Shown in pieces: positions 1 through 13,340 of a DNA stretch of 64,000 bases. Below the pieces are notes generated by a model. That model was not told where the DNA came from. It did no database searches and was given only the letters and a program-made list of their open reading frames with translations. Origin of the DNA: Magallana angulata (taxonomy: Eukaryota; Mollusca; Bivalvia; Ostreida; Ostreidae); NCBI RefSeq assembly GCF_025612915.1, contig NC_069112.1, forward strand, positions 44,044,950-44,108,949, read 5' to 3'. Each line of letters starts with the position of its first letter. Within the stretch, counting starts at the first letter, position 1. Position numbers and translations under genes: made by a program.

Positions 1-597
1 ACTCAGGCAGACCGAAAGTGAAACTTACAGTGTTTGGACCTAAGCACAAAATAACACCGCTGATAACATTAAGTCCTTGAAAATAATCAATAAATTCGAT
101 GTAATGTATTCTAAAACATTGTTTTTCAAGAAAACTTATTTATAGATGCCTTGTAAATTGTCAAATTTTAAATGGTACGAACAATTTAGATATTTTCTGA
201 AGTCGTACATTGTATGTATTCCTACGCCAGAGTTCAATACATCCGTAAATCTCTGACAAGCAGAGTCTCTCTTGCTTATCGTAGATTAACGGAGAGAGCC
301 GAGCGTCTGGTTGAACGAGACTAGAGTTCAATATTGCTTGGATCTATACCATTTCTTTGAAATATCGATTATTAATACCTAGTTTGATGGAATTAATTCT
401 TTGAATATTACACAACATGATTCATATGGGGTTTTCGCGAAATTCTTGTCGGAGAATAATTCATTTTTTTAAAAATGTGCACCATTCAAATACATATAGG
501 AAACTGTACTTGTCTTGCAAAATAATATATCGTTGATTCTAAAATAAATAATAATCAATAAACTCAACTCCCGTCAGTTCTTCAGTACTTTGATTAA
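1..597. repeat. Dispersed repeat family R1, copy A (left end cut by window edge)
   Basis: This stretch matches 20206-20845 over nearly its whole length and matches 35497-35876 over its right half. Shared landmarks are ACCGAAAGTGAAAC near the left, GGTTGAACGAGACTAGAGTT in the middle and GTCAGTTCTTCAGTACTTTG at the right end. The middle holds an inverted repeat around 240-330. No coding capacity is visible. It is probably a non-autonomous mobile element. It lies in intron 2 of the minus-strand PAN gene, as copy B does in the paralogous gene. Confidence 0.7.
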
Positions 598-1126
598 TAC
601 ATGTAATTAACCTTAGTGAGAAGAATGTCTCTTGTTCAAATTGATATACAATATGTAGACCCCTAATACCTAGTACATGAGAATCACAGGTTAAATGCGA
701 AAATCTCAGAAAAACCACTATATAGAAAAATTTACTCATCCTGACGAGGAATTTTCCTCACAAATTGGTGATTGGCGATCAAAATTCGTAAAACTTTCTT
801 GGTTAATAAATGCATAAACTTTCTCTTTATCAAAATATGAAATAAAATGAATCATTTATCGCAGATACTTTGACGCATTTAATTTTTTTTCCATAAAGGG
901 GAGATAATTCTTTTAAAATTTTTTAGGTGCAAAATGACCGGATTCTAATATGTTGTCAGTCATGTGAATTTGGTTCATCCCGCCCTGTCATCTAGCAATA
1001 TCTACTTAACTAGTTTTAAATGATTCACAATTGGTCAATATCCCTTCATTATACATTTAATACCTTAATACGGCTATATAATTGTGATATAAATATAATG
1101 TTATGGTATAAAACAAGCAAGACTAC

Positions 1127-4100
1127 CTCGAATACAGTGGACTTTCTTACTGGAGAGCGTCACACACAGATCGTCAGTAGAACATGGCAGGCATTCATCT
1201 GGAATATGGCCAGTCTACAAGAGAATGAGGGTGTATGATTTTTGGGGGAAAAGATAAGAGAGGGACCTTGTTCAGATAAGCAGGCACACTAAATCTAACG
1301 CAAAGATATGCAAGCTCTCTCAAACTCTTGCTCTTCTGAGCTAGCCTCAGGTGTAAATCATATACATGGCATTGATGGCTATTTGGGTATGGCAGGGCGG
1401 ATACAGGATTTAAAGTGAGAGGGGTGCCAGATTTAGGCAGGGGGTTTTGTAGGGTTGAAAAAAGTAATTAAATAATATATTATCTCTCAAGATTTGTAGA
1501 GAAAAAACAATTAGTAATCTCATCAAAACCCCGCGCCTTGCAGAAATATAAGAAATATTTCGTTCTTTTCATCTAACGAGTAGCTGTACATGTACACTAG
1601 TCAGTGAAGAAAAAGTTTAATGAGATGATTATTTAAAAGGTAACAACGCTAACTTGTACTATAATAAATGTAGGAGTCGTTAATAATAGTAGCTAGTATA
1701 ACCGATATTACTAAGAGGTGATTGAAAGGTTACATTTGAACCTAATGAAAGGGCACCGTAACTTAATTGAGTTCTTAATATGTACTTTACACCACTGACC
1801 ATGTCTTATGTTAAGGGCCTGCGTTTCCCTTCTTGAGTCCGTAGTTGTACAGTGTGTTCTTTAGAGACAACATCAGCATATGAAACATTTATGAAGGACT
1901 GTGAACGCTAACGCCCGTTTCTCGCCTACATTTTGCATCCAAATATTTCGGAATTGCTTTTATATATTCAAAAACAAATTTATCTACTAAAACGTATGAT
2001 CAAATCCCAATTGATTTATATCAAAATAAAATTTGTAATCAAATTATTAATTTTTAAACAAAAAATTTGCTTCCGAGGGGTCTAGAAAATTTTCATTGAA
2101 ATCGGTTTCGTTGAGTGAGGAAAATATTATTTAGCGGCCGATATGTGCATAAACACGTAATTATCACATGTTTACGTTAGATACGAGGGTCAATCAAAAA
2201 ATACGAAGACTTTTGTCATAGCTATGTTACTTAACGTCATATCATTACTAAATTTGGTAGACATAATTTAGCAATAGTTTCAAACAATTTGCAAGAAATT
2301 TTTTTAATAAATTCCTTAATTTCTAAGAATTATTTAGAATCTAATCCTGCAAAAATGAGGTCACGGCGCACGGTCAAAATTTGTTTTATATCAACAATAA
2401 ACCATATAATGTTGAAAGTAATATCTCTATAGATTGGGCTTAAAATAAAAAAATATTGAAACCTCAAATTAAGTATTGTCATGGTATTCTATGTTCCAAA
2501 TAATGACGGGATATATTGTTTTGTCGAACAGATATTAGTAACTAAAGACAGATAGTCCTCTTTAGAATTGACTAAAAACATCGACGTCGACGGACGTCAC
2601 GGCGCAACGAGAAGTACAATCAAAATGGATTTAAGTCAGGAAAAAGCCGATACAAGCTATGAAAATGCTCAATGGTGCAAAAAATAAGTCAGCTATTATT
2701 TGCAAGTTTGTGTTTAACTGTAATGAATTTTGTGGGGGTGGTGGAAATTGTATTTTGATTATAAAACAGTCCGAAAGAGAGTAGAATATCTGTAAATATT
2801 TGGTAAAAAAAAAAGTAACGTCAACCGACGTTCAGGGTTATCCTTACTGTAAACTAATAGATACATGGTTAGAAAATGAAAACTTTGAAGAACTAACTTC
2901 TGATTCTTGAACAAATGTTTGCAAATAAGATGTTAAGTGGTTCATTGCCATTTTAAATTGTAAGGAGAAAGGCACAAGAGACTAAGCATGATATAAAGAT
3001 GGGATATATCTATAAATTGTGCGTGTTTAATCTTGACGTTATGTTTTGAACGTTACCGTGCGCCGTGGTGACTAAACATGTTGTTTTTAAAAAGGGGTAA
3101 CAAAAATACCGTTTCACCAAATGGACTAAAACTTCGCATATCAATAACATAAGTGTAGGTGCACAGATTAATCTGTTAAGTATGACTTTAATGAAAAATA
3201 TATGATAGACAGCCACATTGTCTTCGTATTTTTTGATTGACCCTCGTATTAAAGTAAATTTCAATTTAATCTATATCTATTAATTATTTTTCAAAAATTT
3301 ACAAAGCAAAATTCTTTTTTGGAATGTATTTCGGTCTGTAGACATATGCCCCCCTCCCCCGTGAAACAACAAATCCTTTGGTATAAATATGCTAAATAAC
3401 AATATACAAAACCCCTCAAAAGGAATTTTTGTTTGTTTCACGGGGAAGGGGGAAATTTTAACATTTCCGTTTTTTCGTTATTTTCTATTATGAAATGAGG
3501 TATCTTTAAGAAAAATACAAGGTTATCTCTCCTTGTTTTACCAAATCATTCATTTTTAATTAAAATATACATACATGTTTACATTATTATGAAAAAAAAT
3601 AAATTTAACTAGCGCAAAGCAACGAGTGGGTCTTCCGTTAATGTGGAGAGTAAAGCTAGATGTTCTTAAGTCAATAACATAGGTAACTTAAAACAAAAAA
3701 ATGAATAATTGTTGGTGCAATTTAACAAAATCCGAATGATTCTGATTACGAAATAACAAAAATCTTTACGATTTCAAGAACGACGTAACAAAAAAATCCG
3801 AACGTGTAAAAGTAAGACTTAACAAAAATCGAATTCTTTTTGGAATGAGTTTATTTCACTTTGCACTTAAGGTGGGAGGGGGCAGTTTTATTTATACAAT
3901 TCATTGTAGCCAAGGGATGCATGTCTTCCGAACTCTGTAACTAGAATCTCCTCAGGTCCCATTCAGCACAAATACCTTCAATTCACTCTTTAAAAGGCCA
4001 ATTACCAATTTCTTAAGAAAATTTCTAGTCAAAACCTGTAAAATTCTCTACATACTGGTTTTTATGAGATTTTGACTCTTTCATATTTTGCTAATTTTTC

Positions 4101-5452
4101 ATGATTTTTCGGCTTTTTAGACCTCCCCGAGCTAATTCCCTGCAGAGGGTTGACCTTCCGTACCGCGTGCATGTTGCAATCTCACATGTCAGAAACTTAC
4201 CGGTGTATAGTTTAGAATGTCCCATCTACCTACTTTTCGTGTTATTTTACCTCCCGTCTGTAACTTGCAATTTCACTGTGTAAAGTCAACAGAACAGTCA
4301 TAGCCGCAAGTTTCGCATTTTACTTCTGATTCTCATATACCTAACATATGGGGCCTACATATTGCATATCAATTTCAACAAGACACCCCTCTAACTAATG
4401 GTAATCATTATAAACCATTTCGTGAATTTAAGCAACACTCATAAGCCTTCAAGTACAGCAACTCTCAATATTACAAAAATATTGACCGGATACTTTATCC
4501 GAAACTGTCCCTTGCTACCTTACTCTATTTGTTAATCCTTGAACTCGGAAACAAAATTTCCGGAAAAATCTCCTATAACTCTGCAATGCATCGTCTGAAT
4601 TAAACAGATTTCAGATTTGAAATCACCATGGCAAATTCTATAACACTAGTATTGTCTTATTTTGTTAAAAAAATGAAAATTTTCAAAAATTGGAACTACT
4701 TCCGGTTTTGAGCAAAATTGATGAATAAAATTTTAACCCACCCCCCTTCCCCATTACACCATAGAATTGATACACCTATCATCAATAAAAATTTCAAAGC
4801 GATACTGTGGTTTCATTAATTTTCGAGGGTATCAATTTTCGTGGATAAAGTAAAAATCACAGTTTCAAGGATACGTAAATTCGTGGCAAATGACCCTAAC
4901 ATTAGAAAATGTTAATAGAAATTGCACTTCAATGAACATTAAATTTCGTGGATCAACTTAACAACGAAATCCACGAAAATTGGTATTCAACGAATATTGA
5001 TGAAACCACAGTATCTTTAAAGTTCAGATTTCCTCCGGACAAAATCACTTTTTAAAAAATTTGAACGGAAGTGATGTAAATGCTGAAACTTTAACATGTT
5101 TGAGGCACGGTCAATTTACAAAAGCTCTGAAAGTTTAATTGAAATCGGATGAAAACTTTTTGAGATATGATGCCAAGAAGGAGTAAGAAAAAAATAAAAA
5201 ATAAAATCATGATTAAAACAAACCGAAGAAAAACAAGAGTGTCTTCCGTTGGAAAAATTATAAATATCGGAATCTACTAGTATATGCACATGCACCTACT
5301 TTGTATTAATGACATAAACAAGAAATTGTATTATCACAATAATTCTCATTCCATAAACAAAGGGATAAAACTAACCTTATGCAGGTTAATTGAGCAAATA
5401 ATGTGTAAAACTCAGTTTTGTTCAATGTGTAAAAGACTTGGAACAGAAGATT

Positions 5453-5524
<72 letters not shown>

Positions 5525-5818
5525 TAAAGAATGAATTGCAAGTACCTGATCAATTTCAATTCTAACATAGTCAGATTTTGATTCCGTTTCGTTGATGGCC
5601 GACACGAGATCACACAGTAGTTCCTGTTTCTGGTAGTTCACTCCCCGACACAGCTTGGGTCTGTGTCTACACTCCCGGACACACTGCTGTTGTCCAGTGA
5701 TTCCCACCACCCGTACAAAGGGACCATGATACCTCTCACCATGAACAACGGCAGCTGTCGCTCTTTCGTATAATGATTCAAAACAAAGTAGTATTGTTGT
5801 AAATGTCACGACATTCAA
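1127..5818 (-). CDS. Secreted PAN/apple-domain protein, 5' part (gene A, runs off left edge)
   Basis: Two exons are visible. Exon 1 (5818-5546) starts with a Met and a hydrophobic signal-like stretch (MNVVTFTTILLCF), followed by a PAN/apple-type segment with cysteines in QQCVRECRHRPKLC and LLCDLV. It ends at a GT donor in phase 0. Exon 2 (1214-1127) follows an AG acceptor, is in phase 0, encodes a small Cys-rich segment (ECLPCSTDDLC...HC) and ends in phase 1. The same exon order and phases occur in gene B at 13341-24482, so I read this as a tandem paralogue. Its sushi, EGF and lectin exons would lie left of the window; I saw no such exons in 1-1120. Exon 1 is well supported. Exon 2 rests on splice signals, phase and cysteine spacing. 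The role is probably extracellular recognition or adhesion. Confidence 0.62.
2182..3248. mobile_element. Mariner-like DNA transposon, internally decayed
   Basis: Perfect 27-bp terminal inverted repeats begin CGAGGGTCAATCAAAAA (2184-2210) and end with the reverse complement (3220-3246). TA dinucleotides flank both ends, the target-site duplication expected for Tc1/mariner. Inside, at about 2624, ATGGATTTAAGTCAGG reads MDLSQ, a usual start of mariner transposases, but no long frame follows. The length of about 1.06 kb is close to an autonomous mariner, yet the interior is decayed, so this copy must be non-autonomous. The perfect ends argue for fairly recent mobilisation in trans. Confidence 0.8.
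3880..4290 (+). repeat. Dispersed repeat family R2, copy 1
   Basis: This segment shares a long diverged alignment with 16139-16490. Common landmarks include CATTCAGCACA, AAGGCCAAT, AGCTAATTCCCTGCA and ATCACATGTCAGAAACTTAC. The order of landmarks is conserved in the same orientation. No protein frame is convincing. The class is unknown. Confidence 0.6.
4801..5015. mobile_element. Short palindromic MITE
   Basis: The ends are inverted copies: GATACTGTGGTTTCAT at 4801 and its reverse complement at 5000-5015. The similarity continues inward through TTTTCGTGGAT on one side and ATCCACGAAAAT on the other. The element is about 215 bp with no coding capacity, typical of a MITE. No target-site duplication could be fixed. 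Confidence 0.75.
5205..5262 (-). repeat. Terminal fragment of the Helitron-like family seen at 56609
   Basis: On the minus strand this reads CCAACGGAAGACACTCTTG and then TTCTTCGGTTTG, close to the left end of the element at 56609-59871. Only the terminal 50-60 bp match clearly. Confidence 0.5.
5456..5521. repeat. (AG)n microsatellite
   Basis: About 33 uninterrupted GA dinucleotides lie in intron 1 of gene A, about 25 bp past its exon 1 donor. Open frames of Arg-Glu or Ser-Leu across it are artefacts of the dinucleotide. Confidence 0.95.
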
Positions 5819-6607
5819 AGATTTACTAACAAGAGAGCAAACGATTCTGTGCTTGTTCTAAAAAATTAAATCAATTAAGAAAACTGTTTTCTATGCTTTG
5901 CTGACGATTTAGTAAATGCCAACAGCGTATTATCTTATAACTGGTAACTGATATTGATTTCTTTCTTCGTGGCTTTTGCGCAATAAATTTCATATATATA
6001 TTAGGAAGTTTTCTATAATACATTGTAATTGTCGTTAAACGGTTCGGAATATTAGATCAGTAAGCACACGACCTGAAATTCTCTATATAAATGATCAACG
6101 TTGTCAACAGGATGTGATACTTTATTCATGGTCCTCTGTTTCTTTATATGTTTCAGTATATTTGAACACCCTTTTTTGTTTAATCTGTACTCCTGCAAAA
6201 AAAAAAAAACAAAACAAAAAAAAAAAAACATTCTCAAGGAACGGCGCCGTGATCACGAAAAACGAGGAATGGCGTAGAACTATTACCCTTAATAGTTTCA
6301 ATGCATTTAAAAAAAGTTTCATCTTCTTCCTTGCATTTCATAGTTATGAAAAAGGTGAACGTATATCAACCTGCTTTAAATTTACAAACTAAAATACTAG
6401 TAAGCCTTACAGTTTCCAATAAGGTAAAATATATTTTTTTACACTGAAGACCAAGTACCGTAATTTACTCTAAATACATGCATGCATGTAATTCTTAAAT
6501 TCAATTTAATTGATTGTTGCAAGCTGAATGGAAGTCAAAAGCTTTTCAGAAAAAAAAGTAATTCAATAGCCAATGATCTATAGGAAATAAAAACCCCCGT
6601 TTAGATA

Positions 6608-6678
6608 TGAGTCGCTGTGGGGCAGTGGAAGTAAGGAATACACGAAGGCCCTGGGTTCAATTCTCGTCTTGGCCGTTT
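6608..6678 (+). repeat. tRNA-derived SINE-like relic
   Basis: A segment resembling a tRNA gene carries an A-box-like TGGGGCAGTGG and, about 35 bp on, a B-box-like GGTTCAATTCTC. A T-rich tract follows. The clover-leaf is imperfect, so a SINE head or tRNA pseudogene fits better than a working tRNA gene. Confidence 0.4.
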
Positions 6679-7065
6679 TGATTTTTTTTCATTTTATTTT
6701 TTAGAGCAAAAACCGTTTTTAATACTTTTTTCTGTCTTAGAATCATTGAAACTTGCGACATAATATACATTACTTACTTATCTATTGTACATGTTCATGT
6801 ATAATCAAATTCACTTCTTAAAATCACTGCGTTGTGTGTCTAGACATGCTTGTATTTCTTTGCATATATCTAATTAAAATCTATTGTTTGTTAAACCTCA
6901 GAAAAACCTGGAATTAACACAGGATATACACGGCTATTTTGATATAATTACTTTGCAAATATTTTGAATATACATGTATTTATCCATTGATCACAGCTAA
7001 TTAAATTGTCATAAACTTAATATATTTTGTTGGTAAATTAAGCACAATATTAAATAAAGTTGTTT

Positions 7066-7292
7066 TTTTTTAAAAGGCTTAATGTTGGCTTAAAGAAGTT
7101 TGGACATTAAGGACCAATAAGTTGTCCTTAAAGGTAGCTTAAAGATAGTCTTTAAAGCTTAAAGATAACCATTAAGTTATCTTTACGCTTTCATTAAGCC
7201 CCCTTAAAGCAGCACATACAGCTTAAAGGTGGTTTAAAGATAGTCTTTAAGCTCCCTTTAAGCTATCTTTAAGGATAACTTAAAGATGGTCA
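7066..7292. repeat. Foldback repeat built from CTTAAAG / CTTTAAG motifs
   Basis: More than ten copies of TTAAAG or CTTTAA occur in both orientations, with self-complementary stretches such as GATAGTCTTTAAG and CTTTAAGCTATC. The segment can fold into several alternative hairpins and has no coding potential. Its architecture recalls the AGTAAACCC foldback at 22409, with a different motif. Confidence 0.6.
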
Positions 7293-9288
7293 ACATCCTG
7301 TGAAAGTATCTGCTTTATAAAACCACAACAGTCAACATTTCTTTTAAATGCTATCCACTTTTCACAATTGTTTCGATAAAGTAAGAATAAACAACCTTCG
7401 AAGAAATTCTAATTCTTGATCGTTATATTTCAGTAAGAGAGAACATAACTTTTTAATTGAAATTCAGATTTCTTCATGGTAGTCTTCTGCATCTTTATTG
7501 ATTTTATTGATTTACAAGAATTGGTACGAGACGATATATTTCCCTCCTCTTCCACATCAAAAACCTTTTACTTATAATTCTAAGTATCAGTGCAATTACC
7601 TGAACTAATTATTATTCTATATAGTAAAACATAGCTTTTTCAAAGTTTTGATGTACAGCTAATAACGTTTACAAATCAATATTGAAACCTAATAGTTCCA
7701 TTTATGATTCAGGGCTGCGTAAAACCAAATAACTTACGACCAAACTAATGAACGGTTATTAATAACCAGCTTATCAATGATGTATTCTAATGGCTAAAAA
7801 ATATAATTATGGGACTTGACAAATTTGTAAACAACTGGTTTTATGTCAATATTGTTCTTTAAAGATCATTTTACGAGTCTGTAAATATTCACGACTTTGT
7901 CGTAAGACCTTTTGTAAAATGCCGCCAAGGGCCTTTATTATTACAACCCTTGTCGTGCTTCATGATAATTTATTTTAATTGATTTACAGGAATGGTGCAT
8001 TTTGAAATGAATGTTTTATAAGTCAGACAAATTGTCTAATTAAAATTTGGGTCTTTTTTACAGCATTCCCTTGATTCATTTGGATATATTTATACGAAAT
8101 GTAAACACTTTTTTTACCAGGTAATGAATGTCGGCAATGTTTGAATCTATTATAAATCATGTTAGAAGGGACGCTATATCACGATCATTTTAATCCTATC
8201 TTGCTTCATAAAAGACAGTTATGTTGTTATAGAAATCAATGACACGGTTTGGTTTTTTGCATGTCGTTTCGGTGCATGTAAAACTTACAGAAAAATAAAT
8301 TAAAAATGGATAGTCTTATAAACCTAAGTTTAGGTCATAATGGTTTTAGGAATGACTTTATGATAATACCCCTGGCGAAATGCAGTAATTCAAATCAAGC
8401 TGTTTTTATTTTCCACTTTAATTTTCCCGGATTATCACGAGATACTAGTTCACACTCAATAAAGATCAGCAGCAGTTAACTATTCAAATGTTAAAATGAC
8501 TTTGATTTATTTTATGATATGATATTTAATGAATCAAAACAGATAACAAAAAAAGATAGTGATCAACAAAGTGCAAGGGAAATGTGGTGGATTACTATTT
8601 AGCTAAAATTGCAACGGTTATCAATGTCAACCGCGCACTTCGTCCAAGAACCAAGAGAGATAACTTTAAATAGTATTACAGTTCCACTTCATTAATATAT
8701 TTAAATCCCAGAGTTCCACTTTAAACATTATTTTCAAAACAAGGTTAATATGTTTTACGGTGCGACCGTTGGGGCGAGCACAGCATGTGATCGAACAATG
8801 AATTATAATAAATTAATAAAATAAAATTAACAACGTGAAATTTGAATGCCAAAAAATAAAACATACCTATTTTCAGTAAATTTTCATTATTCATAGTTTA
8901 TAAGATTTGTTATGATTTATTTATTTATATGTAGAACAATAGTTTAATCTCAGATACAATGTTGTTAAATAATAAAGATTTTAATATATTAATAAATATT
9001 CATTGCACTGCATTTCCTCTTTTAAAGTGATTGTGATTATGATTGATTGATTGATTTCCCCCCTTTTTTTTGCAGTAGACATTTTTTCTTAAACTTACAT
9101 ATAAAACTTGACTCATCATAGAGCTCCCCCATGCTAAAATTTTTTTCATTTTTGTCAATTTATACATAGAAAATCGACTTACCATGGATTTGCCCCTCCA
9201 CTTAAAAAAAAATAATTAATGTTTAATTTTATTTTTAATTTACGCTTAAAAATATTTGCTTATCATGTTAAAAGAACATGGTGTTGTT

Positions 9289-9314
9289 CCCCCCCCCCCC
9301 CCCCCCCCCCCCCC
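9289..9314. repeat. Poly-C tract (26 C)
   Basis: An uninterrupted run of 26 cytosines, the longest of more than ten C or G runs in the window. Confidence 0.95.
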
Positions 9315-10214
9315 GCATGTAATAAATGGAAGTGAAAATAAAGAAACCATTGAACTGCTAAAAAGCTGAAGGATTAGAATTTTCATGATTTATTTTTCTT
9401 TTTGCTTGCAAAGATTTTTTGGATGAGGCTGCCATCCACCCACCCACCCCCTTTAAAAAAAGGCGTTTCAGGAAATTACCGTAATTATAGTGAATAAAAT
9501 ATTTGTGAGCATTCATCCAAATTAGTGCAATTTACAACTGTTTCCTGTATCTGAAGAAATTTCCTTATTCGTCAGCTGTTCTTTATCTTAGCCTTTGCAA
9601 GATTTTAAGAGGATTTTGGCCATTTCAGCAGATTTACAATAACTTCAATTAGAGTAATTTCCCCTTATCAGTGCTTATTGTGACGTCAAAGCTGACGTTG
9701 GTTAAGTTGTCGTCTTACTCTTTAAAACTCCCCTGAGAAATAAAAGTATGCGAAGTATACTGTTTTATTTACTTAAAAAGCATGATGTTCTTAAAATTAC
9801 ACATCTTATAAGCTTTTCAAAGGTTTTACTTTGATTCTCGGGAGAACGTGATGTTGGAACGTGAGGTTGGAAACCATTGGTACTATGAATTGTGGGTCAA
9901 AATTTACTGACTCCGAAAAAATATATCGGATCAATGTGTAAACGTTTGTGACGTCACACGATTATTTTGATTGAAAGTGTACTGAGGTGAACTTTAGAGG
10001 TAACATTGACTGTATGTCGCTTACATCGTTATTGTTTTTACTGTCTAAATTTGTCTTGCTGATTCTCGTGAGAGTGTGAAGTGATAAAAATTGCCATGAT
10101 TACAGGGAACTACTGGGACGATTAAAACGATGCATTACTGGTCCCATTTACTGACGCCAAAAAAAATCGTTGAATGAATGTGCAACTAGTCCGAATTTTC
10201 TATTCACACACGCC

Positions 10215-10268
10215 TTGCCGGTAGAGCTCGCTTCGCGCCGGCGCTGCGCGCCGGCGAGCTGCGCTCGC
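10215..10268. repeat. GC-rich hairpin
   Basis: A strongly GC-rich block in AT-rich surroundings folds on itself through GCGCCGGCG and CGCGCCGGCG with a CTG loop, extended by GCTCGC/GCGAGC arms. It looks like the structured end of a dispersed element, but no second boundary was found. Confidence 0.5.
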
Positions 10269-11089
10269 TATTAACGCATGGTGCACGACGACAGACGGAA
10301 ACACATCATTCTAATAAACTCCTCTAACAAAGTCTTCAAAAGCAAAAAGCGTTAAATCGAAGAGTTACGATCAGGAATGAACCCCCTTTTGTGTAATTAA
10401 TAAACGAGTCATTTTAACTGTCTGTTTGTAAGATCATCACCGTAGAAGTTTAATAGCTCACCTTAGCTGAAAGCACTAGTAAACTTTTCTGATCACTTTT
10501 CGTCCCTTCCTTTTCATGAGATCGAGGATACTATTTCTTATCTTTTCGGTTTGAAATATTAAAAAGGTGAGAATAAAAAACGATCTTCATTATTTTCTGT
10601 TTTATTTGTATATTAGGTGTAATGGGGGGGGGGGGGTGAGCGTGGAGAATTTTTTTGTGACGATGGGGATTGTGATTGGCAGGGGAATGGTATGATATTG
10701 TATGATAGACGTATCAGCAGTGAATTTTTGAGGTTTGGACATTTTGGGGTTTGGGGTGCTTGTAGAATAGTCGGGTTTTGTTTATTGACGAGATAAGTCT
10801 TTCATGTAATGACCACTTCATTCTAGTAAAAAAACACCAATCATCATCTACCTATATGATGCAGCACGTGTAAGAAGATTTTAAGATCTTCTATATTAAT
10901 TAGCGTTAAATACTTTCATCTTTACTTTATCTGTTTTAACATATTAGTTTGCAAAGTATGAATGTAAAAGGTGCATATTCTTTGACGTACTCTAGTATAA
11001 CATATAAAAATACACTGATCTGCACTGAAAAAGAACATATTTTTTTTAACATATTAAATTGAATAACACAGCATACTTCAACCACCTAT

Positions 11090-11510
11090 AGCATGACTGT
11101 GAATCAACCACAGAAAGCCTCGCCACTTTCGCCATGCCACATGACTCGACCACAACAACACACATCACCTCCAATCTATCCATTGTAGTAAGTGTTTGTA
11201 TTGTCAGACATTTTTATTTACATGAAGCACACAGTTATAATTCTTATTTCTTTAAAAACGTACACTAATCGTACAGTGTGTAACTGTACAATAGTCCAGG
11301 TAAAAAGGATGTTTTATTTATGTGACATTAATTCAAATAATAAATGTTATATTCCGGCACACTTCAACTACCTCCAGCGCAAGAACCCACACCATCATCA
11401 CCAGTCCACATGATTCTGACTCAACCACAAGAACTCTCTTTACTCCGTCTTCTAGCAGCCCCACTGATTATGATAGTGACCATACAAGCACAATTGTGAC
11501 CATTATTATT
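11090..11510 (+). other. Weak Ser/Thr-rich coding-like segments, possibly duplicated exons
   Basis: Two related stretches start with ACTTCAACCACC (about 11080) and ACTTCAACTACC (about 11361) and encode Thr/Ser/Pro-rich peptides such as TSTTYSM and TSTTSSART. The first is followed by a strong GTAAGTG donor near 11189. They could be mucin-like exons or simple degenerate repeats. No full gene is visible. Confidence 0.2.
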
Positions 11511-13340
11511 TTAGTCTGTCCCAAGATATTTATGCTGCATATTTGAACGATTTTTAATTTAAAAAAAACCACATACCTGTGAAAGAAGTGCAATTAAAAT
11601 CGATGAAAGGGAAAATTCCCAAGATAACTTCATTCACAAATTATCATTTTTCCCTCGTAAAAATTCACAGGAACGAAAACAGATTTCCTACGGATATTTA
11701 TATTGGTAATGTTGACATCTTTTCTCAATTCGGAAGTACTCGGGACACCTCGCGCAATTTTTCAACGTTATCATCCGGGCATCTTCACGTCCTTGACAAT
11801 GACCCCCCCCCCCCCACTTAGATTTTTATTTTTAGCCGTGTATTGATACCCGACAAGCTAGAGGGGGCGTTTCAAAGAGGAAAATCTTGGGATATTTTTT
11901 TTCCACATACTATTGAATGAACATCGTCTGAACCAAGAGGTATTTATAAATATCGAATAGTTTAAGGAAATATGCGGCAAAAATATCTTGGGACAGACTA
12001 TAAAATCTGCTATAATTTTACAATGATTTTTTAAAATTATAGTAAAGATTGTGAGTGATAAAAGAAAACAATATAAAGTGTCATTTTAATCATTCACATT
12101 TTACTCCATATGGTGAAAAACATTTATTTTATACCGTATTGCATGATTATATTTCCACCATATTGTAGATTGCTAACTGTACAAAGTGTTGCATACTATA
12201 TTTAGAATGTAATGCATGCTTTTTACGCTGTAGTCAAGCGAGGCTCTTAATAGCACGATTTTGTACAGTTAGCAGTCTACAATATGCATATACTACAGTT
12301 AGCAAATTATTTATAATTAACTTTTCTTTCAAATGGATCATAAACCTTTCCTACTTTGACCATTTTTACATAAATTCAAAATTCTTCTGCTTTTCATAAA
12401 AAACAAATTTCTAGCATTTTTTGAAAAAAAAAATTGAAAAATGAAATGCTTCAACGCGTCATTATGTGTTTTCAATCTAAAGCAGAAAGATATAAAAGAA
12501 TATTCTCTTGGTCAATGATTACAATGTCCGATCCACTGTCCTATTTAAAAGAACACGAAAAAAAAACCGCATTTGTTATTTATTGACACAACATTAATAA
12601 CACAGAATAAAAACCAACACGAATTGGTTCAAACGAATTTTGTAAATGTTGATACATATAGAGGTACATGAAAGATTCACAGTCAATATATCCAGTGTAT
12701 GTAGTATTATACATGTAAATGAGATAAGATAGAGTCATCACGCAACATACCGAACAAATGCATGTAAATAATCATTTCATGTGTATCTTTTTCAATTAAA
12801 ATAAATTACGCTATGCTATGATTATGATTTTAATGATATTCTATACTATTTTTATGATATGCTATACTTATATAATAATATGCTATGAAAATTTGAAATG
12901 AAAGGCTTAATGATAAAATGTGTTATTGTATGCTATGATATTTGCACGGAAACGCCTCTGTATACAAAAGAGTTCAACACATTTGAATTAAAATGAAAAG
13001 AAGCTAAAACTCACCACTGTTCTGTAATGTGAACATTATTTCTCTAAAATAAAATCATTTAAAAGCGAGTTAAATCATGCTGTATGCTATGCTTTGGTAT
13101 GATATATGAGGATTGGCATTCATAAGATTATATGTTATGGTATCGGATTCCAAAGCAGTGGCATACGATTTCAGTGCTTTGTTACATTGTATGCTTTGGT
13201 TTTGTTGTAAAAGATTCATGTACGCTTGAACTAACTGAAGGCATAAGTACGACTTGTCCAGCTGAATTAAAAAAATAAGATACATAATAAATTATCCGGG
13301 ATGCCCAAACAAATGCATGTATTTTTATACTTTTCATCTA

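Larger units (their letters stand above)
5820..13340. other. Intergenic region between the two PAN-type genes
   Basis: No convincing gene is seen. The stretch is AT-rich. It contains the tRNA-like relic at 6608, the CTTTAAG-rich foldback at 7066, a 26-base C run at 9289, two CRE-like TGACGTCA palindromes (9681-9688 and 9949-9956), a GC-rich hairpin at 10215, weak Ser/Thr-rich segments near 11.1 and 11.4 kb, and low-complexity ATGCTATG repeats at 12810-13180. Confidence 0.6.

Noticed and set aside
1-597. R1 copies as solo LTRs of the BEL/Pao element
   Set aside because: All R1 copies lack TG...CA ends and short target duplications, contain a central hairpin, and only copy C touches the BEL/Pao relic.
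5422-5613. Long Ser-Leu or Arg-Glu repeat peptides
   Set aside because: They are translations of the (AG)n microsatellite in intron 1 of gene A and have no coding meaning beyond the PAN exon upstream.
6608-6678. Working tRNA gene
   Set aside because: A and B boxes are imperfect and the acceptor stem does not pair; a SINE head or relic is more likely.
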